Shown here one piece after another: positions 1 to 5,122 of a stretch of DNA of 5,122 bases. Below the pieces are notes generated by a model. That model worked only from the letters and a program-made list of their open reading frames with translations, had not been told where the DNA came from and did not search any database. Positions within the stretch are counted from its first letter, which is position 1, and every line of letters begins with the position of its first letter. This DNA comes from Bacteroidota bacterium (GTDB taxonomy: Bacteria; Bacteroidota; Bacteroidia; Chitinophagales; Chitinophagaceae): positions 1 through 5,122 of the forward strand of contig JAPLER010000339.1 in the NCBI GenBank assembly GCA_026391115.1, given 5' to 3'. A program made the translations under genes and the position numbers.

Positions 1-154
1 TACTTATGCTAATCTTTTATACAAACTTGGTAAAAAGGATGAAGCTATTGAAGCAGAAACAAGAGCCTTATCAAAAGCAGCTAATGATGATGAAAAAAAG
101 TCATATCAAGCAGCTTTGAATAAAATGAAAAAAGGAGAGAAGACTTGGAAATAA
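1..154 (+). CDS. Thioredoxin-like protein, C-terminal fragment (tandem paralog)
   Basis: This is the last 50 codons of a gene entering from the left edge; the reading frame starts at base 2 and ends at the TAA at 152-154. The translated end matches residues 359-408 of the next gene at 49 of 50 positions, the only change being Ala here for Thr385 there. It covers part of a TPR-like helical hairpin (YANLLYKLGKKDEAIEAE) and a lysine-rich tail ending in GEKTWK. By homology the missing part probably carries a signal peptide and a thioredoxin domain, but that is inference because only the tail is visible. The stop lies 9 bp before the ATG of the next gene, so the two are probably co-transcribed. 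It might instead be a truncated remnant sharing only this tail; the window cannot decide. Confidence 0.8.
   Translation, partial: TYANLLYKLGKKDEAIEAETRALSKAANDDEKKSYQAALNKMKKGEKTWK
1..154 (+). repeat. Direct repeat, copy 1 (copy 2 at 1237-1390)
   Basis: Bases 1-154 align without gaps to 1237-1390 (offset 1236 bp) with six differences, at copy-1 positions 10, 13, 37, 46, 79 and 80; the final 74 bases (81-154) are identical. Five of the six changes are silent in the shared reading frame. The similarity stops exactly at the stop codon: the bases after each copy (from 155 and from 1391) are unrelated. The offset equals the length of the complete gene plus the 9-bp spacer, as expected for two genes in tandem. 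The left end of the repeat lies outside the window. Confidence 0.95.
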
Positions 155-163
155 ATTTGTAAA

Positions 164-1390
164 ATGAAAAGACTAATTCCTTTGTTTCTTGTGTTTCCTG
201 TATTCGTTTTTTCTCAAAATGGCGGGGTTGTTTTTGAAAAAAAAATTTCAAATTGGAGTGCGGTAATAACTAAAGCAACAAAAGAAAACAAGTATATTTT
301 TGTTGATTGCTACACTACTTGGTGCAAGCCCTGCAAAGAAATTAAAACAAAAGTTTTTTCTTTTAAAAAGGCTGGCAATTTTTTTAATAAACATTTTATA
401 AATATTGCACTACAAATTGATGCAACTAAAAAAGACAATTCAAATATTGTGGCTGTAAGAAATATGTTTAAACATCTAAAAGATAGTTGTAAAATAAACT
501 ATTACCCTACATTTTTAATCTTTACAAACACCGGAAAATTAGTACATAAATTTACAAGAGGCGAAAACCCAAATGATATAATTGGCAGAGCAAAAGAAGG
601 TTTGCAAAAAAGCGAACAATACTACACACTTGTTGAAAAACTAAAAATGACACAAGATAGAAAATTGCTTGAAACTGTTTGTGCTAAAGCTTTTGAAGTA
701 GGTGATAGTATTGATAATTATCTAAAATTATACATAGAAAATAATCCAGTTTTATTTACAAAAGCTAACGGATATTTTTTAATTAAATATCTCGATGGTG
801 GTATTGAATCTTTTGCATTTAAATATTTGTATAATAATTACAATAAATGGAAAGGAGTTTTAGGGGAAGAAAAAATTAATGAAAATTTAGAGAATTCGGT
901 TGCAGGAGTAATTTCAACATATAGCCTTCTTAATAATGATAAAAATATTAATTGGGATAGTTTAATTACTGAATATGATAAACGTTTTCCAGAATTTGGT
1001 AAATCTGCTGTATTAAAAGTTAAACCTGAGAAATATAGCAGGAATAACGATTTGGAGAATTATATTAAAGGAATGCAATATGCTTTTAAACAAGTACCTA
1101 AAAATGTTTATGCTGATGAGTTAGATAATATTTCTCACGCGATTTTTGAAAATATCAATGATAAAGAACTATTAAATCAAGCACTTAACTGGAGTAAAAT
1201 GAGTTTGGAGAAAGAGGAACTTGGAGCATACTTAGATACTTATGCAAACCTTTTATACAAACTTGGTAAAAAAGATGAAGCCATTGAAGCAGAAACAAGA
1301 GCCTTATCAAAAGCCACTAATGATGATGAAAAAAAGTCATATCAAGCAGCTTTGAATAAAATGAAAAAAGGAGAGAAGACTTGGAAATAA
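164..1390 (+). CDS. Exported thioredoxin-fold protein with C-terminal TPR-like region
   Basis: The 408-residue product starts with a signal peptide (residues 1-18: Lys-Arg, then a hydrophobic run ending in VFSQ), which supports the ATG at 164. A thioredoxin-like domain occupies about residues 25-148. The active site is WCKPC (Cys54, Cys57) after a hydrophobic strand (YIFVDCY), and the cis-proline is in YYPTF (Pro115). Both catalytic cysteines are present, so periplasmic thiol-disulfide exchange is plausible; the substrate is unknown. Residues about 150-345 are mostly helical with no family I recognise, and about 353-386 looks like one TPR unit, suggesting protein binding. Extra cysteines are at 49, 109 and 173. 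Such thioredoxin-plus-helical-repeat proteins are common in Bacteroidota and usually annotated only as thioredoxin family protein. The gene follows a near-identical paralog tail by 9 bp and is followed by a hairpin terminator, so it is probably the last gene of its operon. Confidence 0.9.
   Translation: MKRLIPLFLVFPVFVFSQNGGVVFEKKISNWSAVITKATKENKYIFVDCYTTWCKPCKEIKTKVFSFKKAGNFFNKHFINIALQIDATKKDNSNIVAVRNMFKHLKDSCKINYYPTFLIFTNTGKLVHKFTRGENPNDIIGRAKEGLQKSEQYYTLVEKLKMTQDRKLLETVCAKAFEVGDSIDNYLKLYIENNPVLFTKANGYFLIKYLDGGIESFAFKYLYNNYNKWKGVLGEEKINENLENSVAGVISTYSLLNNDKNINWDSLITEYDKRFPEFGKSAVLKVKPEKYSRNNDLENYIKGMQYAFKQVPKNVYADELDNISHAIFENINDKELLNQALNWSKMSLEKEELGAYLDTYANLLYKLGKKDEAIEAETRALSKATNDDEKKSYQAALNKMKKGEKTWK
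1237..1390 (+). repeat. Direct repeat, copy 2 (copy 1 at 1-154)
   Basis: This is the second copy of the repeat, forming codons 359-408 and the stop of the complete thioredoxin-like gene. Whether homology with the upstream gene extends further 5' cannot be seen here. Repeats this similar and this close could recombine to delete one gene, or be mis-assembled from short reads. Confidence 0.95.
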
Positions 1391-1401
1391 TACTGATTTA
1401 G

Positions 1402-1460
1402 AAATCTTGCGTAAAGTATTTATGAACAAAAAAATGTAAGTGCTTTATGCAAGATTTTTA
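1402..1460 (+). terminator. Long hairpin plus T-run after the thioredoxin-like gene
   Basis: Bases 1402-1424 pair with 1435-1457 around a 10-base A-rich loop, followed by five Ts at 1455-1459, the first three of which are in the stem. The outer 15 pairs (AAATCTTGCGTAAAG with CTTTATGCAAGATTT) have a single G-U; the inner part includes four more wobbles. The wobbles are G-U only if the plus strand is transcribed and would be A-C mismatches in minus-strand RNA, so the hairpin fits the plus-strand gene ending at 1390. The stem is AU-rich and longer than a typical intrinsic terminator, so efficiency is uncertain. It sits in the 85-bp convergent gap before the stop of the Lrp-type gene. Confidence 0.6.
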
Positions 1461-1475
1461 AACTTAATTATACAT

Positions 1476-1940
1476 CTATTTTAATAAACCCAAATCAGGT
1501 TGTGCATATTTATACACTTTGAAGTATATGGTTGTTTTGGTTTGATTAACACCTTCAATTTTTGAAATTTCATTTACAAATTCAACAAGGTGTTCATTAT
1601 CTCTGCACATTACGTCAACTTCTAAATCATAATCGCCACTTGTCATCGCTAAAAAACTAACTTCCTTAAAAGCAGCAATTTGATGAGCAACTTTTTCTTT
1701 TAATGTGGCTGGCCTTACATATACTGCAATGTGTGCGTAGCTTCTAAAACCTACTTTGTCTGGATTAACTCTACCAATAATATTTACAGTGCCATCTTCA
1801 ATTAGTTTATTTACACGTGTGCGAATAGTGCCTACAGATACTTTCAAATCTTCTGCAATATCTGTAAAACTCATTCTGCCATCTTTTTGCAAACAAGATA
1901 ATACTTGAAAATCCAAATCATCTAACATATCATCAATCAT
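1476..1940 (-). CDS. Lrp/AsnC-family transcriptional regulator
   Basis: The 154-residue product has the usual length and order for this family. An AsnC-type winged helix-turn-helix lies at about residues 6-55: LDDLDFQVLSCLQKDGR is the typical opening, and the helix-turn-helix falls at about 24-46 (DIAEDLKVSVGTIRTRV). It is joined to a RAM/AsnC ligand-binding domain at about 68-147, with the glycine-containing SGDYDL turn at 101-106. Family members form dimers and octamers and respond to amino acids or related small molecules; ligand and targets here are unknown. The ATG at 1940 gives MIDDMLDDLD; Met5 (1928) is an alternative start that would keep all domains. There is no Shine-Dalgarno, as usual in Bacteroidota. 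The gene begins 27 bp after the haem-binding protein gene on the same strand, with no terminator between, so co-transcription is likely. It is an ordinary member with no missing parts. Confidence 0.93.
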   Translation of the reverse strand: MIDDMLDDLDFQVLSCLQKDGRMSFTDIAEDLKVSVGTIRTRVNKLIEDGTVNIIGRVNPDKVGFRSYAHIAVYVRPATLKEKVAHQIAAFKEVSFLAMTSGDYDLEVDVMCRDNEHLVEFVNEISKIEGVNQTKTTIYFKVYKYAQPDLGLLK

Positions 1941-1967
1941 TTATTGGTTAAAAATTTGAGATATAAA

Positions 1968-2462
1968 TTATTTCTTTTTTATTAAACTATCTATTGGGTA
2001 TTTTGCTTTCATACTATCCATATTGGCTTTTGCCCAAGCTATCAAAACCTCCTTATCTTCCTTACTTAATTTGGCATCGCTATGTATTAAAGTATAGCTA
2101 TATAAAGGCATTTCACCTTCTTCTACTTGCTCTATTATTTCTTCCATTTTGTGAAATTGTCTTCTCAATTTATAAGTAGCAAATTCATCAAAATTTATTT
2201 CGCGTTTCCCTTCATTTACATGATTATTCAAATACCACATTACTGGTTGAAAATTATTATACCAAGGATAAGCTGTGTTATTGCTATGACAATCATAACA
2301 ACTTTTTTGTAGAATTTTGCCCACGTTATCTGGCATAGTAAATACAGCAGCTACAACTTTTGTAGCATCAACTGTGTTAATATTTTTTGCTGGGCGAAAA
2401 AATTGAATAATGACAAATAGGATTAACAATGCCAATCCAATTTTTTTTAATACTTTCTTCAT
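1968..2462 (-). CDS. Membrane-anchored haem-binding domain protein (CxxCH)
   Basis: The 164-residue product has an N-terminal Lys-rich stretch and hydrophobic segment (about residues 8-22), either an uncleaved anchor or a signal peptide, placing the rest in the periplasm. A single c-type haem site, CYDCH, is at residues 55-59 (Cys55, Cys58, His59). It is followed by the family pattern SNNTAYPWYNNFQPV and, further on, GEMPL (Met118 is a candidate second axial ligand), which fits the short Haem_bd family common in Bacteroidota. The C-terminal SKEDKEVLIAWA helix is also typical of that family. Role: probably electron transfer or haem sensing; the partner is unknown, and no oxidase, peroxidase or other cytochrome gene is visible. 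The Lrp-type regulator follows by 27 bp. The gene lies just after the terminator of the MuiA-like gene, so it needs its own promoter in the short gap upstream. Confidence 0.88.
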   Translation of the reverse strand: MKKVLKKIGLALLILFVIIQFFRPAKNINTVDATKVVAAVFTMPDNVGKILQKSCYDCHSNNTAYPWYNNFQPVMWYLNNHVNEGKREINFDEFATYKLRRQFHKMEEIIEQVEEGEMPLYSYTLIHSDAKLSKEDKEVLIAWAKANMDSMKAKYPIDSLIKKK

Positions 2463-2500
2463 CTTGTTTTAGATTTCTCACAAAGTAATATAGATTAAAT
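2463..2500 (-). promoter_or_regulatory. Candidate promoter for the haem-binding gene
   Basis: Because a terminator separates this gene from the one upstream, a promoter should lie in the short gap. On the minus strand TTACTTTG (bases 2488 down to 2481) matches the Bacteroidota -7 box TAnnTTTG except at the second base and would give a leader of about 13 nt. No clear TTTG -33 box is seen at the right spacing, where the sequence is the T-tract of the terminator. The placement is logical but the motif is weak. Confidence 0.3.
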
Positions 2501-2537
2501 AAAAAACATCCCGAAAGTTTTAAACTTTCGGGATGTT
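2495..2537 (-). terminator. Intrinsic terminator of the MuiA-like gene
   Basis: Bases 2505-2520 and 2522-2537 form a perfect 16-bp inverted repeat around one central base (2521); in RNA the innermost pairs would open into a small loop. The stem contains a CATCCCGAAAG core. On the minus strand it is followed by a T-tract, TTTTTTATTTAAT, that overlaps the stem base, and it begins 9 bases after the stop of the gene ending at 2547. The plus-strand side has no T-run, so it acts in the minus direction. Confidence 0.92.
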
Positions 2538-2546
2538 GATAAATTG

Positions 2547-4397
2547 CTAATTTAGATTTAGTGTTTTTTCTTTTGGATATTTTACAGTGTAAGTGAATTT
2601 TATTTTTTTGCTTTCGCCTGCGTTTAATTTTATTTTCCAGTTTAAAATGCCCAAATCAGTGTTCACTTCTGCTCCTCCATCATCAAGCAATTCCACTTCA
2701 ATTTCTTTATTGCTGGTCAATGGAAACTGATCTTTCAATAATAAATTAATAGCTTCTTTTTTGGTATTTTTAACTGTTATTTGATAAGTGAATTTTTGTA
2801 ATTTATTTGTACCTAAAAATTTAATGCTACTGTAGTCAATTAATTTATCTCTTTTAATTGTAACACGTTTATCTCTACCCAAAGTTAAATTTAATGTATC
2901 GTTTGTGCTTGTTGGGTCTATAAAAGATTTACCAACATAAGTACCTTCAAAAATAATATTGGCTTCGCCTGGCAATAAATTTAGTTTGCCCCAATCTGCA
3001 ATTTCTGCAAGTAAATAAGCGTCTTTATCTAGTTTAGGTACAGCATAGTGCTTATATGTTGCATCAATATCTTGTGTAGCAATGGTAGCAGTTTGTGTTT
3101 TACCATTTGTTGGCACATCGTAAGGTAAATCAATGTCGTAGCTAAGGTTTAAAGTATTTTCTGCAACAGAAATATAATCATCTAAACCATCTTTTAAAGT
3201 AATTACTATAACACCATTTGCTCCTCTTGCACCATAGATAGAAGTAGATGCAGCGTCTTTTAACACATCGACTGATTTGTAGTTATTAGGATTCAATTTA
3301 TCTACCTCGCTTTTTTCCATTGGAACACCATTAACAACATATAATGGTTCTGAACTTGACGAAATCGAACCACTTCCTCTTAATCTAATAGTTGAACTTG
3401 AACCAACTGCAAATCCTTCTGTTACTTGAACTCCAGCAACCCTTCCTTGCAATTCTTTGAATTTATCATTCTCGTTATATCCATAAGGCTGTATAGAATT
3501 CATTGTACTCAATTTTTTATTATAATAACTTACAGGATTTATATAAGCCAAATACCAAGCATTTAAAATTGGTGCAGCACCATATTGGCTTGGTGTTGAT
3601 GTAGATAATGAAAGTTTAACTTGTTTCCAGTCTATACCAGTTGTTTGAGCAATTTTTGCTTTGGTAATTAATTTTATTGGGCTTTTAATATCATCAACTC
3701 TCACATCGTAAAATGGAGTCCAGTAAGCGTTGTTGGCAATATAGCTTATTGTAAAATCATATTTACCACTTGTAGCAGCATTAAGTTGTAGTACTAGTCT
3801 GCCAGCTGTAGTAATATTTTTTTTCGATTCCTCACTAATTTGATTTTGAAGTTTAACTTTTTGCTCTTCAATCTTTTTCATTTTTTCTCTAAGCGATTGT
3901 TCTGTTTCTCTTAAATCTTGCAGTTTCAATTTATAGTAATCCATTAATTTAATTACTTCTGCAACACTCAATCCTGCTTGTGTTCCTTTTAAATCTCTGT
4001 TAGCTCTTAATACTTCATACAATTCATTATTGCTTAGCAATGCTTCGTTTAAAATATTCCAGTTATATTGCATTTTTTCTACACTATCTTCAAGTGTTTT
4101 TATTCTATTACTTTTTTCTATAGGTATTAAATAATTGTTGTTAAACTCTACGCCCATAAGCGTTACAGCATTTGGTGTTTTTATTTGAATACTATTTACA
4201 TCAATAGCATTGGCAATATTATCTATCACCAATTCATTATTGCCTTGTTTTAAATTGGCACTAGCTGTGTGAGTTAGTTCTGCACCGGATTTATAAACTG
4301 TTGCATTCTTCAATTCACTTTTTACAATGTTTCTTTCATCATTTGCATATACATTAATTGTTACTAGTGCAAATGCCATCATTAGTATTTTTTTCAT
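2547..4397 (-). CDS. MuiA-like DUF4140/DUF4139 protein with inserted TonB-receptor plug domain
   Basis: The 616-residue product begins with a signal peptide (MKKILMMAFALVTINVYA, cleavage after about residue 18), supporting the ATG at 4397. Domains in order: DUF4140-like β domain at about 26-100 (KNATVYKSGAELTHTA); charged α-helical, probably coiled-coil, linker at about 100-195; first part of DUF4139 at about 200-295 (YIANNAYWTPFYDVRVD, DWKQVKLSLSTSTP); a SusC/RagA-type plug at about 305-402; rest of DUF4139 at about 410-610 (YAVPKLDKDAYLLAEI, LLPGEANIIFEGTYVGKS, LGRDKRVTIKRDKL, LKDQFPLTSNKEIEVEL). Plug hallmarks are LQGRVAGVQV (316-325), IRLRGSGSI (337-345), PLYVVNGVPM (351-360) and SIYGARGANGVIVIT (386-400). 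No β-barrel follows, so it is not a transporter. MuiA-family proteins are named mucoidy inhibitors, but their biochemical function is not established; envelope location is inferred. The frame is open throughout, arguing against a broken fusion. The gene has its own terminator and is divergent from a lipoprotein gene. Confidence 0.88.
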   Translation of the reverse strand: MKKILMMAFALVTINVYANDERNIVKSELKNATVYKSGAELTHTASANLKQGNNELVIDNIANAIDVNSIQIKTPNAVTLMGVEFNNNYLIPIEKSNRIKTLEDSVEKMQYNWNILNEALLSNNELYEVLRANRDLKGTQAGLSVAEVIKLMDYYKLKLQDLRETEQSLREKMKKIEEQKVKLQNQISEESKKNITTAGRLVLQLNAATSGKYDFTISYIANNAYWTPFYDVRVDDIKSPIKLITKAKIAQTTGIDWKQVKLSLSTSTPSQYGAAPILNAWYLAYINPVSYYNKKLSTMNSIQPYGYNENDKFKELQGRVAGVQVTEGFAVGSSSTIRLRGSGSISSSSEPLYVVNGVPMEKSEVDKLNPNNYKSVDVLKDAASTSIYGARGANGVIVITLKDGLDDYISVAENTLNLSYDIDLPYDVPTNGKTQTATIATQDIDATYKHYAVPKLDKDAYLLAEIADWGKLNLLPGEANIIFEGTYVGKSFIDPTSTNDTLNLTLGRDKRVTIKRDKLIDYSSIKFLGTNKLQKFTYQITVKNTKKEAINLLLKDQFPLTSNKEIEVELLDDGGAEVNTDLGILNWKIKLNAGESKKIKFTYTVKYPKEKTLNLN

Positions 4398-4402
4398 ATT
4401 GT

Positions 4403-4412
4403 TTATTTTGGC
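4403..4412. repeat. 10-bp direct repeat in divergent promoter region (second copy 4480-4489)
   Basis: TTATTTTGGC occurs exactly at 4403-4412 and again at 4480-4489, 77 bp apart (reads GCCAAAATAA on the minus strand). Both copies lie between the divergent genes, so a shared operator is conceivable, but a 10-mer match in AT-rich DNA could be chance. Confidence 0.3.
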
Positions 4413-4530
4413 TAATGATGTTGCTTTTTATTGAATTACATAAATGCTTTTTAAAATATTTCTTAAAAAAATGTTAATCTTATTTTGGCAACTAATTAAA
4501 AGCTGATTTCATTAAACTTTTAATTTCAAT

Positions 4531-4551
4531 AATTAACAATTAACTTTTAAC
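4531..4551. repeat. Three tandem 7-bp units (WWTTAAC)
   Basis: AATTAAC, AATTAAC and TTTTAAC stand head to tail, with TTAAC at 4533, 4540 and 4547, ending directly at the TATTTTTG box of the lipoprotein gene. This may be a short heptamer tandem repeat or a binding site with 7-bp periodicity; three copies are too few to tell. Confidence 0.5.
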
Positions 4552-4564
4552 TATTTTTGAGCCA

Positions 4565-5122
4565 ATGAAAAAAGCAGCCATTCTATTTTTTATTTTCATC
4601 GTTACATCAACAGTAATTTTTACTTCTTGTAAAAAAGAGAGTTATATAACCAGCAGCGATGCCTACTTGCGTTTAAGCGAAGACACATTGCATTTTGATA
4701 CAGTCTTTACAACACTTGGTTCAACAACACAATTCTTAAAAGTGTTTAATCAAAATGAACAAAAATTAAGACTGAGTTCTATACAATTAATGGGTGGTTC
4801 TAATTCTTTTTTTAAATTAAATGTAGATGGCGATACTGGCACAATCTTTACCAATATTGACATTCAAGGAAATGATAGCTTGTACTTTTTTGCAAGTGTT
4901 AAGATAGATCCAACAATTGCCAACCTGCCTTATTTAGTGAGAGATAGTGTTAAAATTGAATACAATGGCAATGTAAAATGGTTGCAACTTGAAGCTTATG
5001 GAAAGAATGCTAGATTTATGCGTGATGTTGTTGTAACTAAAGATAGTAGTGTAACAAGTGATTTGCCAATAGTAGTTTTAGGTAGTTTATACGTTGTGCC
5101 AAATGCTACTTTAATCATACCA
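4565..5122 (+). CDS. Lipoprotein with Ig-like N-terminal domain, 5' part only
   Basis: An open frame of 186 codons runs from the ATG at 4565 to the right edge with no stop. The start is supported by a lipoprotein signal: MKKAA, a hydrophobic run, and a lipobox ending FTSC with Cys22 as the lipidated residue, followed by KKE. In Bacteroidota a charged residue-rich stretch after Cys often leads to surface export, but this is not decisive here. Residues about 35-150 look β-rich: LRLSEDTLHFDTVFTTLGS, then KVFNQNEQKLRLSSIQL, and VRDSVKIEYNG. This resembles the Ig-like domains (DUF1573/ASH-like) of Bacteroidota surface proteins, and from memory similar proteins often continue into a right-handed β-helix; the present end (VVLGSLYVVPNATLIIP) would suit the start of one. 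Function is unknown. It is divergent from the MuiA-like gene across 167 bp. Confidence 0.85.
   Translation, partial: MKKAAILFFIFIVTSTVIFTSCKKESYITSSDAYLRLSEDTLHFDTVFTTLGSTTQFLKVFNQNEQKLRLSSIQLMGGSNSFFKLNVDGDTGTIFTNIDIQGNDSLYFFASVKIDPTIANLPYLVRDSVKIEYNGNVKWLQLEAYGKNARFMRDVVVTKDSSVTSDLPIVVLGSLYVVPNATLIIP

Larger units (their letters stand above)
4398..4564. promoter_or_regulatory. Divergent intergenic region between MuiA-like and lipoprotein genes
   Basis: These 167 AT-rich bases must hold promoters for both flanking genes. In the plus direction, TATTTTTG at 4552-4559 is an exact TAnnTTTG -7 box, but only 5 bp before the lipoprotein ATG, so use of it would give an essentially leaderless mRNA; no TTTG -33 box is at the expected distance upstream. 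A weaker box (TTATTTTG, 4480-4487) would give a leader of about 70 nt. In the minus direction I see no convincing -7/-33 pair for the MuiA-like gene. No open reading frame, RNA gene or riboswitch was recognised. Confidence 0.5.

Noticed and set aside
133..137. AGGAG that could be read as a Shine-Dalgarno sequence for the ATG at 164.
   Set aside because: It is 26 bases from the start codon, lies inside the coding tail of the upstream gene, and is repeated at the end of the second copy (1369-1373) where no plus-strand gene follows.
152..159. TAAATTTG, an exact -7 box match, overlapping the stop of the upstream thioredoxin-like gene and 4 bp before the next ATG.
   Set aside because: No -33 box upstream at 19-21 bp, and the 9-bp gap between paralogs makes co-transcription the simpler explanation; the match arises readily from AT-rich sequence around a TAA stop.
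1402..1457. Inverted repeat as the ends of a miniature mobile element.
   Set aside because: Only about 56 bp in total, no flanking target duplication was seen, and its position after a stop codon with a T-run fits a transcription end better.
1994..2312. Two overlapping plus-strand open frames of 61 codons each (1994-2179 and 2127-2312).
   Set aside because: They lie wholly opposite the well-supported haem-binding gene and their translations are low-complexity, aromatic-rich sequence with no recognisable domain.
2547..4397. The MuiA/plug combination as an assembly chimera or the fusion scar of a broken SusC gene.
   Set aside because: The frame is uninterrupted, both DUF4139 halves are intact on either side, and codon use looks similar across the junctions, so it reads as one functional gene.

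Overview
The window is AT-rich (roughly 30% GC by eye) and looks like chromosomal DNA from a member of the Bacteroidota, perhaps of the Chitinophagales type. The reasons are the absence of Shine-Dalgarno sequences at sensible spacing, TAnnTTTG-type -7 boxes, a lipoprotein signal ending in SC-KKE, and a SusC/RagA-type plug signature inside one of the proteins. No RNA genes, CRISPR array, transposase or phage genes were seen.

Layout: (1) Bases 1-1390, plus strand, hold the last 50 codons of one gene and, 9 bp later, a complete 408-residue exported thioredoxin-fold protein with a WCKPC active site. The end of the upstream gene is nearly identical to the end of the complete one, so this is a tandem gene pair. 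A long hairpin with a T-run follows. (2) Bases 1476-2462, minus strand, hold a membrane-anchored haem-binding (CxxCH) protein followed 27 bp later by an Lrp/AsnC-family regulator, probably one transcription unit. (3) Bases 2547-4397, minus strand, encode a 616-residue MuiA-like (DUF4140/DUF4139) envelope protein with a TonB-receptor plug domain inserted in the middle; a strong intrinsic terminator lies just after it. (4) A 167-bp divergent intergenic region separates it from (5) the start of a plus-strand lipoprotein gene at 4565 that runs off the right edge.

Most products are predicted to be exported or anchored at the envelope (thioredoxin-like, haem-binding, MuiA-like, lipoprotein); the Lrp-type regulator is the only clearly cytoplasmic one. 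The genes do not form an obvious pathway. The most interesting item is the MuiA/plug chimera; next is the tandem thioredoxin pair. I do not see a convincing undescribed multi-gene system here.
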